From the NCBI GenBank assembly GCA_004352715.1, contig SCFE01000090.1:1448080-1512079 (forward strand): DNA of 64,000 nucleotides. The letters are read 5' to 3'. Below are positions 22,301 to 34,900 of the stretch, in pieces. The notes beneath the pieces are model-generated. The model did not search any database and had not been told where the DNA came from. It saw nothing but the letters and a program-made list of their open reading frames with translations. The position numbers and the translations under genes were made by a program. This DNA comes from Hofstenia miamia (Eukaryota; Xenacoelomorpha; Acoela). Each line of letters opens with the position of its first letter. Position 1 is the stretch's first letter.

Positions 22301-25300
22301 GTAATATTGTAGAATATACTAACCATTACAGTCTTGACCTGTTGTACCTTCAGGACATGTCTGATTACACCTAAATTTTGATGTAAACATTTGAAATTGA
22401 CGGAGTATTTTTTGTTTACTGAATAATAAATGTAATAAATGCATTACAATTTAATAACTCTAACAGACCTAGAAAAACAAGTTATGAAGGGTAAATTTGG
22501 TAGCCAAATTCTAGCATCCAATATAAATGAATATTACAGGCATCTAGAAAGAAAAAAAATAGAGTANCTTTGAACTGACGTCAACGATGCTTCAAATTTC
22601 AATTTATCAGCTTTTCCGTTTCCTTGTGTAACAAATAGTGGACTGTTAAACTTAAATTATAAAATAAACGAAATAAAATTAATTATAAGAACAATTCAAT
22701 ACATAAAATTTTAAAAATATTTTATGAATCAACGGTCTTTGGCATATTTGCTCAAATTTCCATGCATGTCAAAATAGAATTTAATTGCCCTAATTGTGTA
22801 ATATTGTAGAATATACTAACCATTACAGTCTTGACCTGTTGTACCTTCAGGACATGTCTGATTACACCTAAATTTTGATGTAAACATTTGAAATTGACGG
22901 AGTATTTTTTGTTTACTGAATAATAAATGTAATAAATGCATTACAATTTAATAACTCTAACAGACCTAGAAGAACAAGTTATGAAGGGTAAATTTGGTAG
23001 CCAAATTCTAGCATCCAATATAAATGAATATTACAGGCATCTAGAAAGAAAAAAAATAGAGTAGAGTATGAGGAGAAAAAGCAAAAATTTGAATGACCCA
23101 AAAAGAAACAAAAACTGAAAACTTGGAGCTCAATCAAACCTAATATACTCTGTGGTAGAGAACTGAAATAATATAAGCTGAGAGATCAGTAAAATACAAT
23201 AGTAATGGAATTATTGGTGTCAAAATAGAAGAGTTTGGAAAAAAATATAGTAAAAATTACTGCTGTAGAAAGGTTCTAAAAGAAAAATAAAGTGAATCTA
23301 ATCCCAGCAGTAATGGGAACATTTGTACCAAAAATTAAAAATAAAACTAGGATCAAACTAAATTTTGCAAGACTTATAATTATCGTTCATGAAAACAATT
23401 GACAGCTAAAATTCTTTTTGCTTTAATATTTTTTACTTTTTTGTTTGTTCGTTTGTTTACCCAGGTATTGCAAGAACCAAAACGAAGAATTATCATTCTG
23501 AAATATTTGGACTCAAAGGGGAATATTGAGAAACAAGTTATTCGAGTACGAGGATTTTCAACTCAAAGAACTGGTTGAGTTGAAAAGCTTACAAGTTAGA
23601 AGGCAGAAGTGATTGACACGTGAAGATTACACAAAACGAATATAAAAGAATTGATAGGTTCCATTTTTATTCCGAAGAAATTGAGAACAGATATAGATGT
23701 GACAAGGTAGGACATATTTGCACTAAAAATATAGTATTTACAGGTAGAAGGGAAGTTCTTCAATATACTACTACTATATTGAGTTGTTGAGAATGTTAAA
23801 ATGAAGCGCATTGCCATTAAAAATATAAAACAAATCTAAAAGAAATGAAAATAGCAACAGAAAATAGCATAAGGGGTTATTGATGTGGCACGATAGTCTG
23901 CCTATAATTTGTAGTCCAATTCAAAAAGCCATAGATGCTTATTGATTTCAACTGATTTACCCGGACTGCGCACTCAATAGAGCTTAGTATATTATATTGG
24001 GTACAAGATGTGTTCTGCCATTTGTTGTGAAAAACGATCGTGGATTAAACAATTATGTTAATTCATTTGCGTACTTACCTCAAAAATCACAGCGAGATAT
24101 AGCATATTTCAGTAATAAGGAATTGCCATTCAGTAATTTCAACATAGCCTATCACTTTGCACTTACACTAATATTCAGTAAATATTGACTTGAACAACGA
24201 AATTTCCAAATAAATATAGGGTTTCAGTTTCCAAAGAAAACTTTCATTTGGAAAAAATTAGAATTGATCTTTTGTGTATTTAGTGGAATTCTATCTTAGA
24301 AGAAAAAATTCTCAATAAAATCTCTGAACATATTGCAAACATAATTGATGATTTACTACAATTGCAAACATAGAATTTGTGCATTCCATACAGAACAGAG
24401 AAAATAAAAGATAGGATTACCGCGTAGAAGAAAAGGAGAAAGTATTTAACAGCCATGATTGTAATCTTCAACATTTTTACAGAGAAATATGTCAATTATT
24501 TACATGCAACTTGTGTAACTCAAACAGACAGTATGTATGCATATGCATTTTAATAAGCCTTTCCCGCCGAGTTCGAATTGACCACAAAATATTGGTCAGC
24601 TTTGAGTTTGAACCAGACTCTTAAAAATTCCAACATATGAAATGTCTAAACTAATAAGCAGTGTTCCGAATTTCATTTGTTGGTTATTTCGATGAATTAA
24701 TGTTTTTACACTAGCAAAATTGAAGAAAATTTTTACTGAAGAACTACATGTACATCTTAATCTAAGCGTTTAGTAAGCACACAGTCCAATAATTCAAAAT
24801 CTTGGATGTCTAATGGACGAATCCCGTAATTTAGAAGCTCGATTAAATCTATATGCAAATGTAAATATATTTTGCATAATATCAAATTAATGCGTATATT
24901 TCTTGAAGGTTAGATTTTAATAACCCAATTTTTATGGTCTATCCGATTGTCAAATACGCGAAGACTTCAGTTAATCCAAAATGATTATTCTCGTACAATT
25001 GTCTATTTATAAAACAATGATCATGTTACACCCACGCATCACTTATAAAATTGCCATTATGGTTCTTAAGAGTTTACATAACTTGGCTACAAAATATATT
25101 CGTAATCATCATTATCTTTTGTACGTCATGAATTTCACAATCACAGATCTACTAACTTTTCTTTCTTAAGAATTCCAAGAATCAAAAAATCCTATGGGAA
25201 ATGATCGTTTTCATTTGCTGGTCCTATAGTTTTTAACTCACTACTATAAAATCTTAGATCTTGTAATAATTTTGAATCTTTTAAAAATGGTCTAAAAACA

Positions 25301-25831
25301 TTTATTCAGTCAATTTGTTACAGAAGAACAGTGAGAAATTCAAATGTATATTAAATGGGGATGAGCAAGATAATTATTAATAAATTATTATTATTAATAT
25401 CATTATTATTATTATCCTTGCATCTCACNTGATTATTCTCGTACAATTGTCTATTTATAAAACAATGATCATGTTACACCCACGCATCACTTATAAAATT
25501 GCCATTATGGTTCTTAAGAGCTTACATAACTTGGCTACAAAATATATTCGTAATCATCATTATCTTTTGTACGTCATGAACTTCACAATCACAGATCTAC
25601 TAACTTTTCTTTCTTAAGAATTCTAAGAATCAAAAAATCCTATGGGAAATGATCGTTTTCATTTGCTGGTCCTATAGTTTTTAACTCACTACTATAAAAT
25701 CGTAGATCTTGTAATAATTTTGAATCTTTTAAAAATGGTCTAAAAACATTTATTCAGTCAATTTGTTACAGAAGAACATTGAGAAATTCAAATGTATATT
25801 AAATGGGGATGAGCAAGATAATTATTAATAA

Positions 25832-25903
<72 letters not shown>

Positions 25904-28900
25904 GTTGCTTCTCAGAGCTTCATGCTGGTATCGCTCTCAGCTCAAGGAACTCACCCGTTCCCAGGGAGTGTGAGAGCTTTCCTCAGGACTCTAGCTGTTC
26001 CTAACAATGCTGCCNNNNNNNNNNNNNNNNNNNNNNNNNNNNNNNNNNNNNNNNNNNNNNNNNNNNNNNNNNNNAACCTTCTTTAACATCCACAGCCTTT
26101 CTATTTCCTCTGCCAACTCCATGTACTTGTCTATCTTCTCTTTCTCCTTGCTTTCTACGTTTCTGTTCTTTGGTACTGCAATGTCTAGCACTGTTCCCAA
26201 CCTTTTCTCTTTGTTTACCACTATTATATCTGACCTCCGTGATTCTATCATGTTGCTTGTCTGTATGTTGAAGTCCCACAGTATCTTAACTTTCTCATTC
26301 TCTATGACTCCATGTGGTTTGTGCTCATACCACTTGTCTCCTGCTTCTAACCCATGCTGCCTGCTCAATCTCCAATGTACCATTCGTCCCACCTTGCCAT
26401 GCCTGAACTTATACTCATTCTGCGCCAACTTCTCACACCCTGCTATCAGGCGATCTAATGTCTCCGCCTTTTTCTTTCATGACCTACACTTATCACTTAC
26501 TTCTACTCTTCTGTCTATATGCTTCTTCACCCAGTTTGTTCTTATTGCTTGCTCCTGTGCTGCCATTATCAGTGCTTCTGTTCCTCTTTTTAGTCCTGCT
26601 TTCTTTAACCACTTGTTGCTTTCTTCTCTGTCACATTTTTCTGTGTTCCTCCAGTATTCTCCATGCATTGCCTTCTGCCCATACCTTGTTTGTCTCTCTA
26701 ATTCCATCCTACTCTGGTATGGTGTCTTTCCTTCACTCTCAGTTCTTATCTTTCTTAACTCCTTAGTGACCTCTAGTAGTGACTCTCTAGGTTGTGCTTC
26801 TACGTATTCCATTTAAGTTGAATGCTCTCTTTGCTGCTAGTATCTTCCTTGTCTCTCTGTCTAGCTCCCTAAGTTCATTCTTGTTCCACCTAACTATTCC
26901 TGCCGAATATCTCAACACTGATATCGTCCATGTATTTATTGCTTTTATAATTTCTGCACATTCAATGCTGACTTCTGTATGTAAAACCTTCATTACTCTC
27001 CTCTTGTATTCTTTTCTTAGCCTCAACTTCATTTCCTCATGATCTGTTCTGTGCCTCTCTATCACTCCAAGTACTTGTACCCCTATTGACTTCCTCAATC
27101 TTATCCCCACTGCTCATCCTTAAACCATACCCAAATTTTTATTATATATATTTTATTATTATTATTTTGTATTTGTAATTTCTAGCTTTTGTACTAGTTT
27201 GCAGCAATAAATTTGATTTGACTCTCATTATTTACATTGCAATTGAGAATTACGTCATTAACCCAATGACACACTTAATATTGATTTAGTGTGTCCTTTA
27301 TTAACCGTAATTAGACTCTAAAGTGCTTTCAAAAAAGCTTTTATAAGATTAGCAATCTACTTACAGTGCTCCTGTGTATCCGTCTTTACAAATACATTTT
27401 CCAATCTCGTTATCACATGCGAAAGTGTTTTCTGAATTGCATTCACAAGTTTCTGCGCAATCCAAACCAAATTTATGAGGAGGACATGAATATTGACATT
27501 CTACGCCAGTGTACCCAGGTTTGCAAATGCAAGCACCTGTAGTTCGGTTGCAAACATCTGAGTTGTTATAATTGCAGATACAAGTTTGATTGCATATAGG
27601 TCCATAAGCAAATTTCTCACATTCTAAAAAATCAAATTCGAAGTTTATCTTAAAATTACATCCTGCAAATGATTTGGCCTGATCAACAAACCGCCTAAAT
27701 CCCAATAAAACCCAGCTTTTCCTAATATCAATTTTTCATATAACTAAACGTAAATTTATTATATGTTCAAGACAAAACATCTTGGCTTATTTTACAAATA
27801 ATAATTTTAGTTACAACTAAATTTAAGCATAAACTATACTAAACACTTTAGAATACTTTTTTCATATGGATTTTATAATCTAGTATATTGTATGATGTTA
27901 TTTTTATTTAAATCTCTTCATCTTAATCTAGGTAAATTTATTGTGTAAAACTCGATTTGCATGACTAAATCACGTCGTTTGCTTATAATTTCCTCCGTCA
28001 TTCATGTTAAAGTGATTAATCACCTATGTGCTTAAGTGCACCATTAATGAGGACATTGCAAGCACTGCAGAGTCTACTATAACAACGAACTGGTTACTTA
28101 GTGTAATAATAATACAAATTTGAATCATCTCTGAGGCTTTCAACTATTGTATTTTTTTGAAACAAGTAGGCTTACAAAACAAATATTCATTTCAATGGCC
28201 CATCAAACAAAATAAAACATCTTACAATTAACATATGTGAAAAAATTTTAGAAATGCTTTATCGCAAAGCAAAATATTCATGAGCATCGGCCTTTTTTTG
28301 TTAGTGCAACTCTATAATCTTTGATTAATCAATAATTCTAAAACTTAGAAAAATATTGTTGTGAATTGCCACATTTATTTAAATATACAGCTAGGATACC
28401 TCTCAATAACCCCACATGTGCTAAATGTAGATATTTTAAATTGCCGGTAGTTGTCGACACTAATGATTGATGAATTATTAAATTGAATGCCCTCTGCTAG
28501 AAATTAATTGCGAATTACGATACGGCCTTTCTCTTTAGGTAGCGATGACAATAGAGATGATTAAAATTGCTTGCATAATTTTAGTTTACTTTCCTTATAT
28601 CACCAGGATTGACACAAGAAAATATGTTTTCATTTTTGGCTTTGTGATCTCATATTAAGGGTGATTTTTATATATAAATATACATTAAGAAGTTAGTAAA
28701 ACTAATCCTAAACCATTAATTTAAACAATATCCCAAATCCAATGATGTAGGTTGTAAAGTTCACCTCAACATAACCATGATTTGATTTCGCTAACAAAAT
28801 TAAGGGTATTTAAATGTATAATTTCTTTAATAGGACCTGGACATTTCAATTGCAAAGTGAACATTGCCTAATAAATAAATTTGCTAAGTCAATTTAATGG

Positions 28901-31900
28901 GCTTAATTTCCTTCACATGATGGGAATTTTTATATTTAGAAGGTTCATTAAATATTCTTGCCTCATGTTCGTATTCGTATATTTCTGAGTAATGTATAAT
29001 ATATATATATACTTTTTACATATTATATTAATGTTCCTGCTTATGAATAAATTAAATGACTTTTTCAAGCAAACATAAAGAATTATCTAATAACAAATGT
29101 ATATTTTTTCTAACAATTGCATGATATTTCAGCCATATCTTACAACAATTCCATCAGGTTTTGGCTTAAGCGCTCTGTGCCCATATCATTCCATTCTCCC
29201 CATTCTCCCTATCTAATTTATTTTTAGACCAAGAGATGCAACATTTGAAAGAAACACAACGTACCCCCAACAAGAAGAAGCGAGATTTGAATACAACAAA
29301 TAAATAGCTACAGTTTTGTATTGTACATGATACAGCACAATATTTTGCAAGGAACTTCAATAATACAGTAACACATATCAAGCGATTGTTAGCCACAGGG
29401 CTTTGTAGCAAAAAATCATTTAGTGTAAATGAACAAGTTGTTATTCTCAAAGAGAATTAGTATTGATCAACCTCATAACATGTGCACAGCTTTGTACATT
29501 CGGCTAAATTTCGTAGACAGATTACAATAATTTTTCACAGATGTTTCACATTGATGTACATTTGTCATATAAAGAAATTCAGAAATCGAGATTGAAATTT
29601 TACAAAACGTCATAAGCCCACACTTTGGCGATGTTTTAAAAAATTACAAATATTCCCCTTAAAAAGGCCTTGTGATTATATTTGAAGTTTCCTCCAGAAA
29701 TTCTGAAAGAACAGTGCTTTGAGGCAACTATATACCAACTTGCATTTCGTAAATCAGCTATATTAATTTACAAAACAACATTAGTCAAACCATGTCATTC
29801 ATAGTTGAATTGAATTTACGTTTTATGAAGTTCATTGTCTTGGTTTTGATTCAAAAGGAAATTTAGAGCATTAAGTTCTTAAGGGTTTCATTAAAATGGG
29901 CTTCCAATGGAAATCATACTTTGTCATTGAAATATGGAAGCCTAAGCGTATTAATTAGTAATGCTTTCATAATGTTTATGTAATGCATTGAAGGATTAAA
30001 GAGAATTCCAGAAATTTCATAATTACCTTGCTTCTGCTGCACCACTATATAGAGTTGGATTCTACAATCTACTTGCGATCAATCGAGACAAATCAGAACA
30101 AAAAGGCTTATTATCCTACACAGTACTTACCTTTCAGACCTACAAAAAGTTCTGCCGATCAAGGATTACTAGGTAACTTATTAATTACTCTATATGTAAA
30201 AAATCCAGTCATCAATTTACGTTACGTAAGATTACTGGAAAATGAATCCTAATAATTTTCTGAGGATTTTTAAACGAGATGAAATAAGTCATATTAATTA
30301 ACAACTATACCTACACCAACCTAAAGATTGTTAACTACAGTAAAAAGCAAAATAGCACAAACTGTCACATGAATTACCATAGAACATTGTGAAAATAACC
30401 AATTTATCCGACTTTGCAAACAGCAGCTCTAAAGCCAAATTACTTAGGAGCAGGACATCACTATATTCAATGTGCAGCAAACCACATGTATGGGGTCATT
30501 GTAGTTATCATTTAATATATAAAGTTTCTTAAAGGAATGTGAAATAAGACCAAATGTTGTTGGTAAATTTTGGAATCTGAATGGGAGGGAAAGGATCCAG
30601 TCATCAATTTACGTTACGTAAGATTACTGGAAAATGAATCCTAATAATTTTCTGAGGATTTTTAAACGAGATGAAATAAGTCATATTAATTAACAACTAT
30701 ACCTACACCAACCTAAAGATTGTTAACTACAGTAAAAAGCAAAATAGCACAAACTGTCACATGAATGACCATAGAACATTGTGAAAATAACCAATTTATC
30801 CGACTTTGCAAACAGCGGCTCTAAAGCCAAATTACTTAGGAGCAGGACATCACTATATTCAATGTGCAGCAAACCACATGTATGGGGTAATTGTAGTTAT
30901 TATTTAATATATAAAGTTTCTTAAAGGAATGTGAAATAAGACCAAATGTTGTTGGTAAATTTTGGGATCTGAATGGGAGGGAAAGATTCTGAGCATCATG
31001 GATAAGTATCAGATACGTCAGACTTGTCAACAAGCAGAAAGTTTTAAGCTCGGCTCAACACAGCTCGGCTCGCGAAATAAGAGCTCTCAGTGAGGCTCGC
31101 ATTAGCTCGAAAATCTTGCTCGCTCTAAGATTTTTCTTACATATCTCTTCCTGTCATTAAATAAAAAATTTCAGACCTGAAATTCAGTTAAATAGAAAGT
31201 TATAAAGTCATAAAAGTCATATTTTCGTTTTTTTTAATAATACGGTAATACATGTGCATGAAATGTCATATTTTAACATAGTTTCATTAAATTAAAAAAT
31301 AAACTTAAAAATTAATGCTAGATTGTGACTGCCTTAAATCATTTGAACTAAAATTCAATTTCAATTAATGTATTTCCTGGCCTAACCCCCGAGAAATTTA
31401 ATTGCCTGCTAATTGTTGACCCGACTAGATCCGACCCACTGGTCGACGCGGTTAGAATATTATCGGGAATCCTGTAAATTATCCGGTATCCGTCAGTCAA
31501 AATATCCAGGATTATCCGTTATCCGGTACATTCAATTCACTATCCGGTTCCAATCCCTAACTATAACATATCTATGCTAATAAATGATATTTACCGATTT
31601 CTTTGCATCCGATGTGGCGGTCACAGTATTCACTTGCATTACAATCTTCACACTTATTTTGACAATTCATTCCAAATGTGTCATTTTCACAAACTAAAAC
31701 TTTCTATGTTTAAAACAAAATATATCTTTTTCTACCCACATTATTGACTTAGCATATTTGAATAATATAATATAAGTCATCGAAATATTCACAACACATT
31801 TGTTACAGCAATGTTATCTGTTTTACGATTTTTGGTCGTAATAGTGGAGTTCTGATATTATATAATAACAGAACTTCATGCCCTCATGAATTTGGTTTGG

Positions 31901-34900
31901 CCGTTTCCTACTTTGAAAATAAAAAATATCAAATTTTGGTATTACTTGTAACTTGTTTTATAGGCAATATACACAGTTCACTGCATTAAGCATCTCAATT
32001 TTTAGTATGAATTATGTTTGCTTTGAATTTTCATAATATACAGGCCATGTACTGCATTGGACCATTAGCATTATAACAATTTGTAACAAAACTATAAAAG
32101 AATCCCCATAACTCTAACCTTTTTCACAAAATGTTCCAAACCAACCAGTCTCAGTGCATGAGCATGATCCGTCGTTAACATCACATGTAGCGTTGTTTTG
32201 ACACTGACAGTATCCTCCGCAAAACGGCCCATATCTTTCTCTGGGACAATTCCGAATTTCACAATAAGTTCCGGATAGATACTTGGGACACCTAATACAA
32301 ACTACATGTATGATATCCATGCAAATTTTGTTGAAAGTTAACAGTAGACAAGTTAGTAAATAATACATATTTTTTATTATGATTTAATAATCTCCTGTCT
32401 TATAGAAAATTTCGTAGTTAGTTAGTGCATGGATTTCTATGACAATAGTGTTATAGAAATCCATGTTTAGTGTAATAATAGAGAAAATTTGATGTTTCAA
32501 AATTTAACTGTCATAACTGTAACCGTGCAACATTCTTAGTACAAATATCCATGATAATTTAGTGGATGTAGCCACGGTGATCAGTTGCTGCCAAAAAAGA
32601 TTTTTTTTTGGACTGGGAGTAGTCACAGCCAGACCAGCTACTGTAATACAATTAGTGAGAAAATTTCAAAAACAAGCAATTAGCTTGATTGTTTTAGATA
32701 TTTAATTAATGTTATTTCATTTACTATTTTCTCTCATGTAGGCTCTAAGTCACCTGAATTTTAGGGGCGGGAGCAAACAGTTTGATACTGGACCTAATGT
32801 TTTTTGTCGATTAAATCTGTTGTTGGAAAATGGAGTTTCATAGCCATTAACCTTTCACCCAAACTTTAGAATGTAACATTTTTCAGTAATAGATCACAAT
32901 TTCTAGTATCACTCAAGTCTTTCAACTTAAATAATACTTTTGACCATTCTTTTCGGTGCTGGCTTAATTGACTTTGGGTATTAGGAAGACCATAATAGTA
33001 ATAACAGATAAGTGCATGGGTAAATTTTACAAGGGTATTTTTTCCTGGGAACTTCCCTTGAGAATATTTCAGGGGATATTACATACAGGGGAAATTTCCG
33101 AGTGTGAAGTTTCCAGATATTATTGTTAATAAAGAGTTGTATATAAAAATCCTTACATGCATTCACCGTTGATGTTGTTGCAGCGAATAGTTGAATTTTA
33201 GTGGATGTAGCCTCGGTGATCAGTTGCTGCCAAAAAAGATTTTTTGGACTGGGAGTAGTCACAGCCACAGCTACTGTAATAATATTAGTGAGAAAATTCC
33301 AAAAACAAGCAATTAGCTTGATTTGTTTTAGATATTTAACTAATGTTATTTCATTTACTATCTTCCCTCATATAGGTTCTAAGTCACCTGAATTTTAGGG
33401 GCGGGAGCAAACAGTTTGATACTGGACCTAATATTTTTTGTCGATTAAATCTGTTGTTGGAAAAAGGAGTTTCATAGCCATTAACCTTTCACCCAAACTT
33501 TAGAATGTAACATTTTTCAGTAATAGATCACAATTTCTAGTATCACTCAAGTCTTTCAACTTAAATAATACTTTTGACCATTCTTTTCGGTGCTGGCTTA
33601 ATTGACTTTGGGTATTAGGAAGACCATAATAGTACTATCAGATAAGTGCATGGGTAAATTTTACAAGGGTATTTTTTCCTGGGAACTTCCCTTGAGAATA
33701 TTTCAGGGGATATTACATACAGGGGAAATTTCCGAGTGTGAAGTTTCCAGATATTATTGTTAATAAAGAGTTGTATATAAAAATCCTTACATGCATTCAC
33801 CGTTGATGTTGTTGCAGCGAATAGTTGAATGTGTGCAGTTGCAATTTTCTGAACAATTCGGTCCCCACTCTCCAGAATCACAAGGATTTTGACATTGAAG
33901 GCCTTGGTATCCTGGTTTACATCGACATTCTCCCGTATATATATCACAGGTACCATCATGGAAGCATTCCTTGCATGAATTTACACAGTTTGGACCCCAT
34001 TTTCCTGGCCGACACTGAGAAGCACAAACGGAACCCTAATAGTTTGGTTAGTTTTAGAATTCCAATATTTATATTCAGTGCCGGATAAAAGTTTTTGATA
34101 TTGTTAAAAACTAATTCATAATTAAATTTATACAATCACATCACATGCACTAAATAACGTAAATAATCATGATTAGAAGACACAGTGTCGATATTTTGTG
34201 TTGTAACCTCGTGATTTGATTACTGCAGCTATACAACGTGGCATTGACAAGACCAGGCTTTCACAATACTACTGCGATATCTCCTGAACTGACACAGCCT
34301 TAATGGTGTTCCTCAGATTCTCAAATGAAGTCGGTTTGCGGTTCAATAGTTCCCTCTTGAGATGATTCTATACATTTTCAATGGGGCTTAGGTCTGGCGA
34401 GAACCCAGGCCACTTGTCCAAGAGAGTGTACGATTGGGCGTCAAACCAGTGTTTCACCACAGCCGTGGTGTGGCGCAGGAGACCGTCCTGTTGAAAAATA
34501 GTGGTGTTCCGACGAAGCATCCATATAGGGAACTTTTCTGCAAGCGCATCGATATACGTTTTTGCATTCATTGTAGTTTTGGCTGGCATAAACCACAACA
34601 CAGTCCACCTCGGCCAGCAGTACTGGTACATCCCTATATCATAACTATGGGCTATGCACCTATATCGAAGACTTTTGACTGGCACTGTATATATTTACAT
34701 AATCTATATAAAATCAATAAACTGATTGCATGCACTGTGCATTCGCTATTAATTTGCAAAGTTGAAATTTAGCAATAACTTTAAGAAAGCCATCTATATA
34801 TATATATATATATAGGTGATGTTCCCACTTGAATATGACTTTTTGGAAAGTGAATACTTTCGAATATCATTTTTAATAAGAATTTTTAGAGAGATTAGTT

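Larger units (their letters stand above)
22071..23063. repeat. 496-base direct duplication around a single N
   Basis: 22,071-22,566 recurs at 22,568-23,063 with only scattered differences (for example GAAATGAAAT/GAAACGAAAT-type changes). The N at 22,567 marks a contig join. Contains exon 11 in each copy. Confidence 0.9.
25836..27122 (-). mobile_element. 5'-truncated Dong/R4-like retrotransposon, second copy
   Basis: Reverse-oriented relative of 17,708-19,085. It starts at the segment 'GGTTTAAGGATGAGCAGTGGGGATAAG' equivalent (about 27,122), so it lacks the RT catalytic motifs, and includes thumb, zinc finger, endonuclease, 3' untranslated region and TAA tail. A 60-N gap (26,015-26,074) falls in the end of the endonuclease frame. 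It lies in the intron between exons 10 and 11 in the same orientation as the host gene. Confidence 0.88.

Noticed and set aside
33615-33959. 114-codon minus-strand frame
   Set aside because: It runs through exon 7 in the wrong frame and into the intron; the EGF frame explains the exon.
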